The notes under the pieces: model-generated
The model's input: the letters and a program-made list of their open reading frames with translations, nothing else
Told to the model about the DNA's origin: nothing
The model's database searches: none
In this document: positions 1 to 7,417 of the stretch, one piece after another
How positions within the stretch are numbered: position 1 is the first letter of the stretch
Layout: every line of letters begins with the position of its first letter
Made by a program: the position numbers and the translations under genes
NCBI GenBank assembly: GCA_002418835.1
Contig: DIEX01000031.1
Span: forward strand, 319,730-383,729
Reading direction: 5' to 3'
Length of the DNA: 64,000 nucleotides
Source of the DNA: Spirochaetia bacterium UBA5763
GTDB taxonomy: Bacteria > Spirochaetota > UBA4802 > UBA5550

Positions 1-1519
1 TTATGAAGATAATACATCCGGAAGGAATGTCTACGGATTCACATCTTATAATACTGAGAGATTTTACCTCTTCGGCAGCGGAAGTTATAGAAATCATGAT
101 AATTACAGTGATGGTGATGGAGATGAAGTAGATAACAGCGGATTCAATGATGCAGAGGGAGTTGTTAATATGGGATTAAAACCTGCCCCGGGTCATACTA
201 TTGAATTACGCAGTCAGTATTATGAAGGGTGGGATATCGGTATCCCCGGTGCCCGGGATTCAGTACCGCTTACTGCTTCAGAGGCTGAGTATAAAAGGAT
301 GAGGAGAGCGCTGGGTTCATTAGACTATAAGCTGATCCCCGGAAGTTCTGTATTGGTTGATTCCAGACTTCATGTTTACTGGATGTATATTAAAAGGGAA
401 GTGTGTATAAAAAATTCACCTCTGAAAATTGAACCTGAATCAGACAACAGGACTACAGGTGCACAATGGACTAATACTTTTATATGGGAAAACAACAGAC
501 TTGTTGCTGGTGTTGATTCATGGCTGCGGACAATCAGTACAGACAGAACAAAAACAAATATAAATACAGGTGTTCTTGTGACTGATGATACTCCTGTACC
601 TGATGCTTATTATCTTTCATCAGGGATTTTTGCCGAGGATGATATAAAGATTGCTGATTTGACTTTTAATTTCGGAGGAAGGTTTGATGGAATTTTTACC
701 GGAAATGAGAAAGTCTATAAATCTGAATATCCTGTTTCAACAGTTGTTATATGGGAGGAAAAGGGGGTCCGTGACTATTCATGGAATGGCCACGCAGGGG
801 TAAATTATCAGTTTTTTAAAGGATTCTCAACAGCGATACTTGCTGCAAGCGGTTACAGGGCAGCATCACTTGAGGAACGGTATAAATATATCGCTCTTGG
901 AGGGGGAGTTGAGAAATGGGGTGACCCTGAACTGAAGCCTGAACGGTCATGGTTCTTTGAGTATTCACTGCATTATAAAAACAGCCTGTTTAAAGGTAAT
1001 GCGTCAGCATATCTGAATCAGCTCAAGGATCTTATAGCCGAAGAGCAGTTATCATCAACAGAATACAGGCTACGGAATATTGACAGGGCGCGTATATGGG
1101 GATATGAATACGATATAGCAATTATGCCCGCGGACTGGATTGAAGTTTATAATAATCTGTCTTATATAAGGGGGAGAGATACAAAGGATAAAGAGGATCT
1201 TCCGTCAATCGCACCGCTGCGTGTGGTGACAGGGGTGAAGGTTAAAGCACCTTCCGGAATTTCTGCTTTCACTGATGGAACCTGGACATCTGCGCAGAAG
1301 AGGGTTCCGGATAATATGGAGGAATCGGAAAGCTGGTTAAGAATAGATGCAGGTGCTGATGTAAAATTCAATACTTCAGGATTTGAAAATAAAATATATA
1401 TTGTATGCACCAATATTTTTGATGAGAGGTATTACGATTATCTTTCTGTTTCCAAAACAGGCTATGTATTTAATGAACCCGGAAGAACAGTAAAGTGCGG
1501 GTATTCTGTTCTTTTCTAA
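1..1519 (+). CDS. TonB-dependent outer-membrane receptor, C-terminal part
   Basis: The reading frame is open from the first bases of the window, so the gene begins upstream and only about 505 C-terminal residues are present. They form beta-barrel sequence: alternating aromatic strands, the family motif DPELKPERS near the late barrel, and a terminal phenylalanine (YSVLF) as needed for outer-membrane insertion. The plug domain and signal peptide lie outside. Receptors of this family import scarce metal chelates, vitamins or sugars using energy from TonB-ExbB-ExbD, and a complete set of those is encoded at 5701-7377. The substrate cannot be read from the barrel. The neighbouring histidine-rich protein and NikL-like protein make a metal plausible. 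The gene ends at a hairpin facing a convergent gene. Confidence 0.9.
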   Translation, partial: YEDNTSGRNVYGFTSYNTERFYLFGSGSYRNHDNYSDGDGDEVDNSGFNDAEGVVNMGLKPAPGHTIELRSQYYEGWDIGIPGARDSVPLTASEAEYKRMRRALGSLDYKLIPGSSVLVDSRLHVYWMYIKREVCIKNSPLKIEPESDNRTTGAQWTNTFIWENNRLVAGVDSWLRTISTDRTKTNINTGVLVTDDTPVPDAYYLSSGIFAEDDIKIADLTFNFGGRFDGIFTGNEKVYKSEYPVSTVVIWEEKGVRDYSWNGHAGVNYQFFKGFSTAILAASGYRAASLEERYKYIALGGGVEKWGDPELKPERSWFFEYSLHYKNSLFKGNASAYLNQLKDLIAEEQLSSTEYRLRNIDRARIWGYEYDIAIMPADWIEVYNNLSYIRGRDTKDKEDLPSIAPLRVVTGVKVKAPSGISAFTDGTWTSAQKRVPDNMEESESWLRIDAGADVKFNTSGFENKIYIVCTNIFDERYYDYLSVSKTGYVFNEPGRTVKCGYSVLF

Positions 1520-1548
1520 TATCTAATTAACTAATGAATTTATCATAC

Positions 1549-1588
1549 TTCCAGCTTTTGCTCCATCAAAAGGGAGCAATTACTGGAA
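1549..1588. terminator. Hairpin between convergent genes
   Basis: A two-part stem lies here. The inner pairing is TTGCTCC with GGAGCAA (7 bp, 8-nt loop) and the outer pairing is TTCCAG with CTGGAA, separated by a small internal loop. It sits between the stop of the receptor gene and the stop of the convergent histidine-rich gene, as a shared terminator would. There is no strong U tract on either side, so it may instead act as an mRNA 3'-end stabiliser. Confidence 0.4.
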
Positions 1589-1613
1589 TGGCCGAAAACC
1601 TGGAGTTCCTGTC

Positions 1614-1874
1614 TTAATGGCTGTGCTCATGTTTCTCATTTTCATGAGCAGGATGTACATGTTCATGCGCTCCGTGATCCCCATCGTGAGTATGAGTATG
1701 AGTTTTATCGCTCACATCATGTGAGTGAGGATGTTTATGCTCATGCTCGTGTTCATGTTCGTGTTCGTGGATATGAGCATGGGTATGCTTTTTCCCGTCG
1801 TGTTCATGTTCGTGTTCATGCTGATGTGTATGTTTGTGATCATGCAGATGTTTATGTTCGTGGTCCCCTTTCAT
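1614..1874 (-). CDS. Histidine-rich (Hpn-like) metal-binding protein
   Basis: This 86-residue protein has 34 histidines (about 40 percent), mostly as alternating His-X with Glu, Asp, Lys or Thr between them. It has no signal peptide or membrane segment, so it should be cytoplasmic. AGGAGG lies 7 nt before the ATG; another ATG 7 nt upstream is out of frame. Such proteins (Hpn of Helicobacter, the His-rich tails of HypB, SlyD and ZnuA) bind and store Ni(II), Zn(II) or Co(II). It lies between two TonB-dependent receptor genes and beside a NikL-like protein, and a nickel hydrogenase is encoded in the same window, so nickel storage or chaperoning is the leading inference. Zinc or copper buffering is the alternative. 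The coding DNA is a low-complexity run, so the length may vary between strains. Confidence 0.8.
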   Translation of the reverse strand: MKGDHEHKHLHDHKHTHQHEHEHEHDGKKHTHAHIHEHEHEHEHEHKHPHSHDVSDKTHTHTHDGDHGAHEHVHPAHENEKHEHSH

Positions 1875-2218
1875 TTTTCATCCTCCTGAACTTGAAGTTA
1901 TTCATAATAAGTTTATTCAATATTATAATGTGGTGCAGAGAATAAAGCAAGTTACATCTTAAAATATTTTTTATGGTTATGTAGAAAGAATATAATATAA
2001 CGTCAGATATTAAACAGAAATTATTAAAGTTTTGGTGTGAGTAAGTACTTATAAAAATGATATAAATGCGTTAACCTGATATTAATAATACAATATGGCA
2101 CCATTTTAGAAAATAAACTATTTTTGTGTTATTTTTTAGAAATTTTTATGTATTGAACTTGACTTGTAATATAAAATTAAAAATCGTAACACTAAAAATT
2201 GAGGAGGCGATTTTTAAA
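1875..2218. other. Divergent intergenic region with probable promoters
   Basis: This AT-rich spacer of about 340 bp lies between the leftward histidine-rich gene and the rightward receptor gene, so it must hold both promoters. No clean sigma-70 box could be fixed. An imperfect inverted repeat, ATATT-8-AATAT, at 2079-2096 is the only candidate operator noticed; a metal regulator (NikR, Fur or Zur type) would be expected, but no consensus was recognised. No coding sequence is supported. Confidence 0.35.
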
Positions 2219-4237
2219 ATGAGGAAGTTGTTTTTAATTTATGCAATGATTATCATTCCATTTTCTCTCCTTTCAGCACAGGATTCCGGTTCGAAAACTG
2301 CTGAAAATGAGAAAAAAAGTGCTTATTCAGAAGAAAATAAGCAGAGTGATGAAGTTGTAGTACGGGGTGAAGCATTTAATGTTAATAAGTCTGCGTTTAC
2401 AGTAAATACTGTGGGTTCAGATGAGATTAAGAAAAAGAAGATCAGTAAATCTGCTGAAGTAGTTCTTGAAGTCCCTGGTGTTGAAGTTAAAAATTACAAC
2501 CAGGGTGGTGTATCAAATGCAATAAGTATGCGAGGTTTTACAACCGGTTTCCATTCAGGGGATACTGCTGCATACCTGGACGGGATGTCTCTTAATGAAT
2601 TTTACGGATCATCAGGCGGTCAGTCAAATCCGAATGTAATTGTTCCACTTGAAATTGATAAAGTTCAGGTTTTTAAAGGGCCTTCGTCTGTTCTATACGG
2701 GAACTATGCTAAAAGTGGAGCTGTAGTTTACAATACGAAGCAGAGAGGGGAATATACAGATATTCTCACAACATACGGTTCAAATAAAACAATAGATCTG
2801 CAGGGTGCAACTGGCCACAGAATGTCAGAATCTCTTTGGAATAATACATCATTCCAGGTTTTTAAAACTGACGGCCATACTGCTAACTCTGATGAATTAT
2901 ATGGAACCGCTGCAACATCATTCACATTAGACATCAGTAAAGATCTTGAAGTTAATGCTGCATTCAGAGGGCACCGGGATGTATGGAATATAGCCGGTTA
3001 CATGACAAAGGCTGAGTATGATTCAGTAGATAAGTATGATTTTTACAATGGTAAAAATGACGGCGGTGACAGGGGTTTCTATTCTGCAAAGGGATCAGTA
3101 AAATATCAGGCAGGTAACTCTTTAAAGATTGAGTTGGATACTTACAGGTTCAAGTCGGATTTTACAAGATTTTATTCATCAAGTTCTGCATCTCAACAGA
3201 CTGAAACTATAAGGGATGTTGAGAAGACAGGTGGAGTGTTTAAAGCTATCTATAAAAATGATTTTATAACATTAACCACTGGCGCGGATTTTACAAGAGA
3301 TGAAGCTGAAGCTTTAAAGTATAATACACTCATCAGGGTAAGACAGGGGAGCGCTACAGGTGATGAAGATTCACAACTGGACAATTACGGAATATTTGCT
3401 GAAGCTGTGATTGATGTTCACCCCTTATTCAGGCCTGTAATTGGTGCAAGATATGACATGTTTATTGGAGAATACACCAATAACCTTACACCTGCAAAGA
3501 GTGGAGATTTCGGCGCAACAGATTTTGATCATATCAGTCCAAAGATCGGGTTTACTTCTGAAATTGTTGAAGAAATGATTCAGCTTAGAGGCAGTGTCTC
3601 AAACGGATTTGTTCTGCCGAATCAGGTGCTATATTCAGAGGATAAGCAGAAGGAATCGGAAATATGGCAATACGATGCAGGCATTGTTATAAGCCGTAAG
3701 TGGCTCATGATTGATCTTGGAGGATTTGTACTTACAACGACAAATGAGCTGAAAGAAGATCCTGTGGGCTCAGGCGAATATAAAACATCAGGAAAAACAA
3801 GACGCACAGGATTCGAATCAGCGGCAAAAATTAAACCGGTATCATGGCTTGAAGTATCAGGTAAGTTTTCATGGATCGACTCGGAGATACTGGAAAATCC
3901 GAATGACGCTCTCGTATCAAAATCAATCAGCGGTATACCCCGGACATCCGGCAATATCGGGTTCATAGCTACGTCTCCTATCGGTGTAGGTTGTAAAGCC
4001 CGGTGGTCACATACAGGCAAATACTATTTGAATGATACAAATCAGGATGAATACTCAGGTTTCAATCTTCTTGATGCAGGTGTTTTTTATACCTTCGGAG
4101 ATAATGGTAAAGAAGGTGAACTTGCTTTTGATGTTAAAAATGTTTTTGATAAGGAGTATGCTTCATCTGCAAGCAGTTCATCATGGGCAGTTGGGCCGCC
4201 GAGAACATACTGGATTTCATACAGCATGAAGTGGTAA
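2219..4237 (+). CDS. TonB-dependent outer-membrane receptor (probable metal uptake)
   Basis: This is a complete 672-residue receptor. The start is the ATG after GAGGAGG, which gives a clean signal peptide (residues 1-21, ending SLLSAQ); an in-frame extension upstream is not signal-like. Next come a TonB-box-like stretch (DEVVVRGE), a plug domain (about 45-165, with KVQVFKGPSSVLYG) and a beta-barrel ending SYSMKW with the required terminal aromatic. It heads a probable operon with a DUF4198 protein, a NikL-like protein and ExbB-ExbD-TonB, so this receptor and its energiser travel together. In known systems DUF4198 and NikL-like proteins accompany nickel or cobalt import, so Ni or Co (free or chelated) is the inferred cargo. 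A siderophore or copper receptor cannot be excluded. Confidence 0.92.
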   Translation: MRKLFLIYAMIIIPFSLLSAQDSGSKTAENEKKSAYSEENKQSDEVVVRGEAFNVNKSAFTVNTVGSDEIKKKKISKSAEVVLEVPGVEVKNYNQGGVSNAISMRGFTTGFHSGDTAAYLDGMSLNEFYGSSGGQSNPNVIVPLEIDKVQVFKGPSSVLYGNYAKSGAVVYNTKQRGEYTDILTTYGSNKTIDLQGATGHRMSESLWNNTSFQVFKTDGHTANSDELYGTAATSFTLDISKDLEVNAAFRGHRDVWNIAGYMTKAEYDSVDKYDFYNGKNDGGDRGFYSAKGSVKYQAGNSLKIELDTYRFKSDFTRFYSSSSASQQTETIRDVEKTGGVFKAIYKNDFITLTTGADFTRDEAEALKYNTLIRVRQGSATGDEDSQLDNYGIFAEAVIDVHPLFRPVIGARYDMFIGEYTNNLTPAKSGDFGATDFDHISPKIGFTSEIVEEMIQLRGSVSNGFVLPNQVLYSEDKQKESEIWQYDAGIVISRKWLMIDLGGFVLTTTNELKEDPVGSGEYKTSGKTRRTGFESAAKIKPVSWLEVSGKFSWIDSEILENPNDALVSKSISGIPRTSGNIGFIATSPIGVGCKARWSHTGKYYLNDTNQDEYSGFNLLDAGVFYTFGDNGKEGELAFDVKNVFDKEYASSASSSSWAVGPPRTYWISYSMKW

Positions 4238-4260
4238 TTAATAATTTTAAGGAGATTAAT

Positions 4261-5031
4261 ATGAAAAAGAGAATAGTTTTCACTGCATTATTAATAGCAA
4301 CAGCATTTATTTCAGCATCGGCACATGATATGTGGATTGCACCGGAATCATATAACCTGAAAAAAGGTGAAGCATTAAAAGCTACATTCCCCTCAGCGCA
4401 TGTTTTCCCTGCGACTGACAAGGAATATGTAAAAAAAGATACTATGACTGACACAACAATAATAACCCCTAAAGGTAAATCCGGTAAAGTGAGTTCATGG
4501 AAAGAGGATACTCTTCAGAGCAGAAAACTCAATGAAGAGGGGACTTATCTGATAGTTTCCGGTAATAATGGCGGATTTTACACTAAAACAACTGACGGAA
4601 AATCTGAAAGGAAACCTAAAGATGAAGTCAGTAATGCTGCAAAAGGGACATATAGTAAAAAATTTACTAAATCTTTAATCAGCGTGGGGAATGCCGGAGG
4701 TTCCGCTTTCAGCAAGGTGACGGGCCAGGCACTTGAAATAATTCCTCTTGAAAATCCGGCTCTTCTTAAAACCGGCGATCAGTTATCAGTCAAAGTCCTG
4801 TTAAATGGAAAACCTTATGAAACAGAGCTTAATGCGACTTATGATACTTATTCAAAAGAGAAAAATGCTTTTGCGCAGAAAGTTAAAACAGACAGCAATG
4901 GTGTTGGCAGAATTAAACTGTCAAATAATGGTGCATGGCTTCTCCGTACTGTAAATAAAGTCCCTTACAGCGATCCAAAAAAAGCAGATGAACAGTCATA
5001 TACTGCAACTCTGACATTCAGTATCAGGTAA
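4261..5031 (+). CDS. DUF4198 periplasmic metal-uptake accessory protein
   Basis: This 256-residue exported protein has a signal peptide of about 20 residues (MKKRIVFTALLIATAF...SASA). The predicted mature N terminus begins His-Asp-Met-Trp, a hallmark of the DUF4198 family, whose members occur with TonB receptors and nickel/cobalt transporters. A mature N-terminal His can take part in metal binding, as in NikM. The rest looks like two Ig-like beta domains. The ATG follows AAGGAG and lies 23 nt after the receptor stop, so the two are co-transcribed. It is probably a periplasmic metal carrier that takes over from the receptor; the exact ligand is not shown by the sequence. Confidence 0.82.
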   Translation: MKKRIVFTALLIATAFISASAHDMWIAPESYNLKKGEALKATFPSAHVFPATDKEYVKKDTMTDTTIITPKGKSGKVSSWKEDTLQSRKLNEEGTYLIVSGNNGGFYTKTTDGKSERKPKDEVSNAAKGTYSKKFTKSLISVGNAGGSAFSKVTGQALEIIPLENPALLKTGDQLSVKVLLNGKPYETELNATYDTYSKEKNAFAQKVKTDSNGVGRIKLSNNGAWLLRTVNKVPYSDPKKADEQSYTATLTFSIR

Positions 5032-5049
5032 TCCTTATAATCCATACTG

Positions 5050-5093
5050 ACAGTTCTCTGACATCAAGTATACATACACTGGCAGAGAACTGT
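5050..5093 (+). terminator. Intergenic hairpin after the DUF4198 gene
   Basis: A perfect 11-bp stem (ACAGTTCTCTG with CAGAGAACTGT) encloses a 22-nt loop and is followed by ATTATTT. It lies 19 nt after the stop codon, so it is probably a partial terminator or processing site separating receptor plus DUF4198 from the downstream ExbBD-TonB genes. Confidence 0.5.
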
Positions 5094-5201
5094 ATTATTT
5101 ATAGGGAAAAATAATTAAGAATCTGCATCTGTAAAGATTTATTATCATGATTAAATATTCAGAAATTATAAAAACCGTTTTTTTAGAAAGGCAGGTATTG
5201 T

Positions 5202-5669
5202 ATGCTTAATGTAAACAAAATAATCATAACGCTTCTGTGTATATTATTTATCACTTCACCCATTACTGCCGCCTTCGGCCACGGTGTTACAGGAACTGTA
5301 AGTACAGGCATGGCGGTAATAGCTGAAATCCGTTATGATGACGGTGAACCTTTCAGCTATTCGCAGGCAAAAATTTTTTCACCTGATAATAAGAAAATTG
5401 AATACCTGAATTCCAGAACTGATGCAAGAGGGATCCTCTCTTTTGTTCCTGACAAAAAAGGATTATGGAAAATCTCTGTTACTGATGGGATGTCTCACGG
5501 GAAGGAACTTGAGATCAATATCACTGAAGATCTAACCGGAACAAAATCCGTCAATTCATGGGGTGAAGCCAGAAAAGAGAAACTGATCAAGGCGTTTCTC
5601 CTGATCTGGGCTGTAGTGGCAACATCTTCATATATATACGCACGAAGTAAAAATAAATTATTATCATAA
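5202..5669 (+). CDS. NikL/CbiL-like periplasmic protein
   Basis: This 155-residue protein has a signal peptide (to about 26, ...ITAAFG), then His-Gly and a carboxypeptidase-regulatory-like beta domain (pattern DGEPFSYSQAKIF ... TDARGILSF ... GLWKISV) and a C-terminal transmembrane helix (about 126-148). This is the build of NikL, the membrane-anchored accessory subunit of Ni/Co ECF transporters. It lies directly before exbB and after DUF4198, which supports nickel or cobalt as the cargo of the cluster. No CbiMQO or NikMQO genes are in the window, so either they lie elsewhere or this protein works with another inner-membrane carrier. The family call rests on pattern recognition only. Confidence 0.7.
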   Translation: MLNVNKIIITLLCILFITSPITAAFGHGVTGTVSTGMAVIAEIRYDDGEPFSYSQAKIFSPDNKKIEYLNSRTDARGILSFVPDKKGLWKISVTDGMSHGKELEINITEDLTGTKSVNSWGEARKEKLIKAFLLIWAVVATSSYIYARSKNKLLS

Positions 5670-5700
5670 GAAATGAAAATTGTTTATATGGAGCTGCCGC

Positions 5701-6324
5701 ATGATAAAGTACATAGGACTTGGTGAAAAATTTATTTTCGCTGCTCTTGGCATCGCAAGCATCATCGCGCTTGCTGTGATTTTTGAGCGCACAGTGATAT
5801 TTAGAAGAAATAAATCAAAAAGCGCTTACAGTTTCATATCCGGTTTTTCGGAAACTCTTCGAACTCATGATCTGGAAAAGACTGATGAATATATAAAAAA
5901 CTGCAGTTCCGGTATCTACAGCGAGTTCGCAGGATTTGCTCTTGGATATTACATGAAAGGTCATAACGGCCTTGGTGAACTTCTGCAGGGTAAAGTTATT
6001 GAAAAGAAAGTTTACCTTGAGAAAAGACTTTCAATTCTCAATACTCTCGGTAATAATGCGCCGTTTATCGGGCTTCTTGGTACAGTGCTTGGTGTCATTA
6101 AAGCTTTTTATAATCTCGGGCTTATGGGTGATACAGGCACCGAGCTTGTAATGAAGAGTATTTCCACCGCGCTCCTTGCCACTGCCGCGGGACTTTTTGT
6201 AGCGATACCTGTTGTTATAGCAAATAACTACTTCACTAAAAACGTGAAGATCATTATGCACAATTTTGAGATAATATCTATGGAGTTCATGGCCAGCATG
6301 GCACATAAAAAATCTTTGGAGTGA
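5701..6324 (+). CDS. exbB: ExbB/MotA-TolQ family proton channel
   Basis: This 207-residue inner-membrane protein has three hydrophobic segments (about 12-32, 112-135 and 155-180). The conserved family region LGNNAPFIGLLGTVLGVIKAF is present in full. ATG was chosen because GGAG lies 9 nt upstream; an earlier in-frame start has no such site. With ExbD it forms the proton-driven motor that energises TonB. The genes exbB, exbD and tonB are spaced by less than 15 nt and so form one transcript dedicated to the adjacent receptor or receptors. TolQ is the alternative family member, but the tonB neighbour favours ExbB. Confidence 0.9.
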   Translation: MIKYIGLGEKFIFAALGIASIIALAVIFERTVIFRRNKSKSAYSFISGFSETLRTHDLEKTDEYIKNCSSGIYSEFAGFALGYYMKGHNGLGELLQGKVIEKKVYLEKRLSILNTLGNNAPFIGLLGTVLGVIKAFYNLGLMGDTGTELVMKSISTALLATAAGLFVAIPVVIANNYFTKNVKIIMHNFEIISMEFMASMAHKKSLE

Positions 6325-6333
6325 GGTATTATT

Positions 6334-6735
6334 ATGGGATTCAATGTTTCAAGTGATGATGGCGAAATCGGAAATATAAATATCACACCCATGGTGGATA
6401 TAATACTTGTTCTTCTTGTTATATTTATGGTCACAGCTAATTTTATAAAGAGAGAATCAGTGAATATTAATCTTCCGAAAGTCGCGGCAGCAGATCCTGA
6501 TACAGGCAGATCTGTCATGGTCGCTATAACAAGGGAGGGTGATGTTCTTCTTGAAGGTCACAAAACTGATGAAGCAGGTCTTATTTCGAAACTTTCAGGT
6601 GAATCAAAAATCCGACCGAACATGAGGGTTAATCTTTCTGCAGATGAGTCTATCTCCTACGGTGCCCTTGCCAGAGTAATGGGAGTAATAAAAAACTCCG
6701 GGGTAAACCGGATAGCTCTTTCTGTTAAGAGATAA
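6334..6735 (+). CDS. exbD: ExbD/TolR family biopolymer transport protein
   Basis: This 133-residue protein has a short cytoplasmic N terminus, one transmembrane helix (about 19-41) carrying the essential aspartate in ITPMVDIILVLLVIFMV, and a periplasmic C-terminal domain. That is the standard ExbD length and layout. GAGGTATT precedes the ATG, 9 nt after exbB ends. It works in complex with ExbB to pass proton-motive force to TonB. Confidence 0.9.
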   Translation: MGFNVSSDDGEIGNINITPMVDIILVLLVIFMVTANFIKRESVNINLPKVAAADPDTGRSVMVAITREGDVLLEGHKTDEAGLISKLSGESKIRPNMRVNLSADESISYGALARVMGVIKNSGVNRIALSVKR

Positions 6736-6741
6736 CTGATT

Positions 6742-7377
6742 ATGAAAACCATTGTTTTGAATATTGCGGATTATTTCAGGTGCAGATCTCTCTTTGATAT
6801 ATGCATATCGCTTTCTTTCGCTCTTCACCTGATTTTGTTCTGTGCCTGGTATATGAAAAACATGATTATACCTCCGGTAAGCAGTGAAGATCTCAATTTT
6901 CAGAATATGGATATTGATTTTAATGAAATTGCTCCTGAACTACTTGGAGGCTATTCTGATCCTGCGCCTGTTGAGATACAGGAATGGATCGAGGGTACGA
7001 ATAAGAAAAAAGATCCCCCGGCTGAAAAAGATATTAACGAAAAAGCTGTTTCCGGAACAGGGGCAGACAGAGACGGATATTTATTCTCAGTAAAAGGGGA
7101 CAGGCCCCCAAAGCCGGTTTTCAATTTTGACCTTAGAAAATTCTTTCCATACGAAGCGAGAAGAGCAAATATCACAAACAAGGTTGTCGTGGTGAGAGTA
7201 CAGGTTGATGATACAGGAAAACTTAATTCATCATCAGTAGTTTCATCTGCGGCGGGTTATGGATTTGATGAGGCTGCAATTGAAGTGTTAAACCGGGCGA
7301 GGTTTCTCCCCGGTTATAAAGACGGTGTGCCTGTTAAGATGGTGCATGATCTTGCTATCAGGTTTGTGCTTGATTAA
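6742..7377 (+). CDS. tonB: TonB energy-transducing protein
   Basis: This 211-residue protein has an N-terminal membrane anchor (about 19-41), an acidic then Lys/Pro-containing linker and a C-terminal TonB domain (about 125-210; VVVRVQVDDTGKLNSSSVV ... GFDEAAIEVLNRARFLPG), which contacts the TonB box of receptors. The linker is short and poor in the usual Pro-Lys repeats. It is the last gene of the cluster and ends at a hairpin facing a convergent gene. Confidence 0.88.
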   Translation: MKTIVLNIADYFRCRSLFDICISLSFALHLILFCAWYMKNMIIPPVSSEDLNFQNMDIDFNEIAPELLGGYSDPAPVEIQEWIEGTNKKKDPPAEKDINEKAVSGTGADRDGYLFSVKGDRPPKPVFNFDLRKFFPYEARRANITNKVVVVRVQVDDTGKLNSSSVVSSAAGYGFDEAAIEVLNRARFLPGYKDGVPVKMVHDLAIRFVLD

Positions 7378-7382
7378 TCGTT

Positions 7383-7417
7383 TAACCGGGGTTATTTAGA
7401 AGTATGTGAACCGGTTA
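7383..7417. terminator. Hairpin between tonB and a convergent kinase gene
   Basis: A 7-bp stem, TAACCGG with CCGGTTA, encloses a 21-nt loop in the 40-bp gap between two convergent stop codons. It is probably a weak shared terminator; no U tract is present. Confidence 0.35.

Noticed and set aside
1614..1874. Repetitive GTTCATGTTCGTG-like DNA that could suggest a CRISPR array or minisatellite
   Set aside because: The periodicity is the codon pattern of His-X repeats in one open frame with a good ribosome-binding site; there are no equal-length repeats separated by unique spacers.
1721..1945. Open frame on the opposite strand of the histidine-rich gene
   Set aside because: It arises from complementing CAT/CAC codons (Val/His/Arg repeats) and has no ribosome-binding site.
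3622..4020. Long open frame on the minus strand within the receptor gene
   Set aside because: It lies wholly inside a clear TonB receptor gene; the product has no recognisable motif and there is no start signal.
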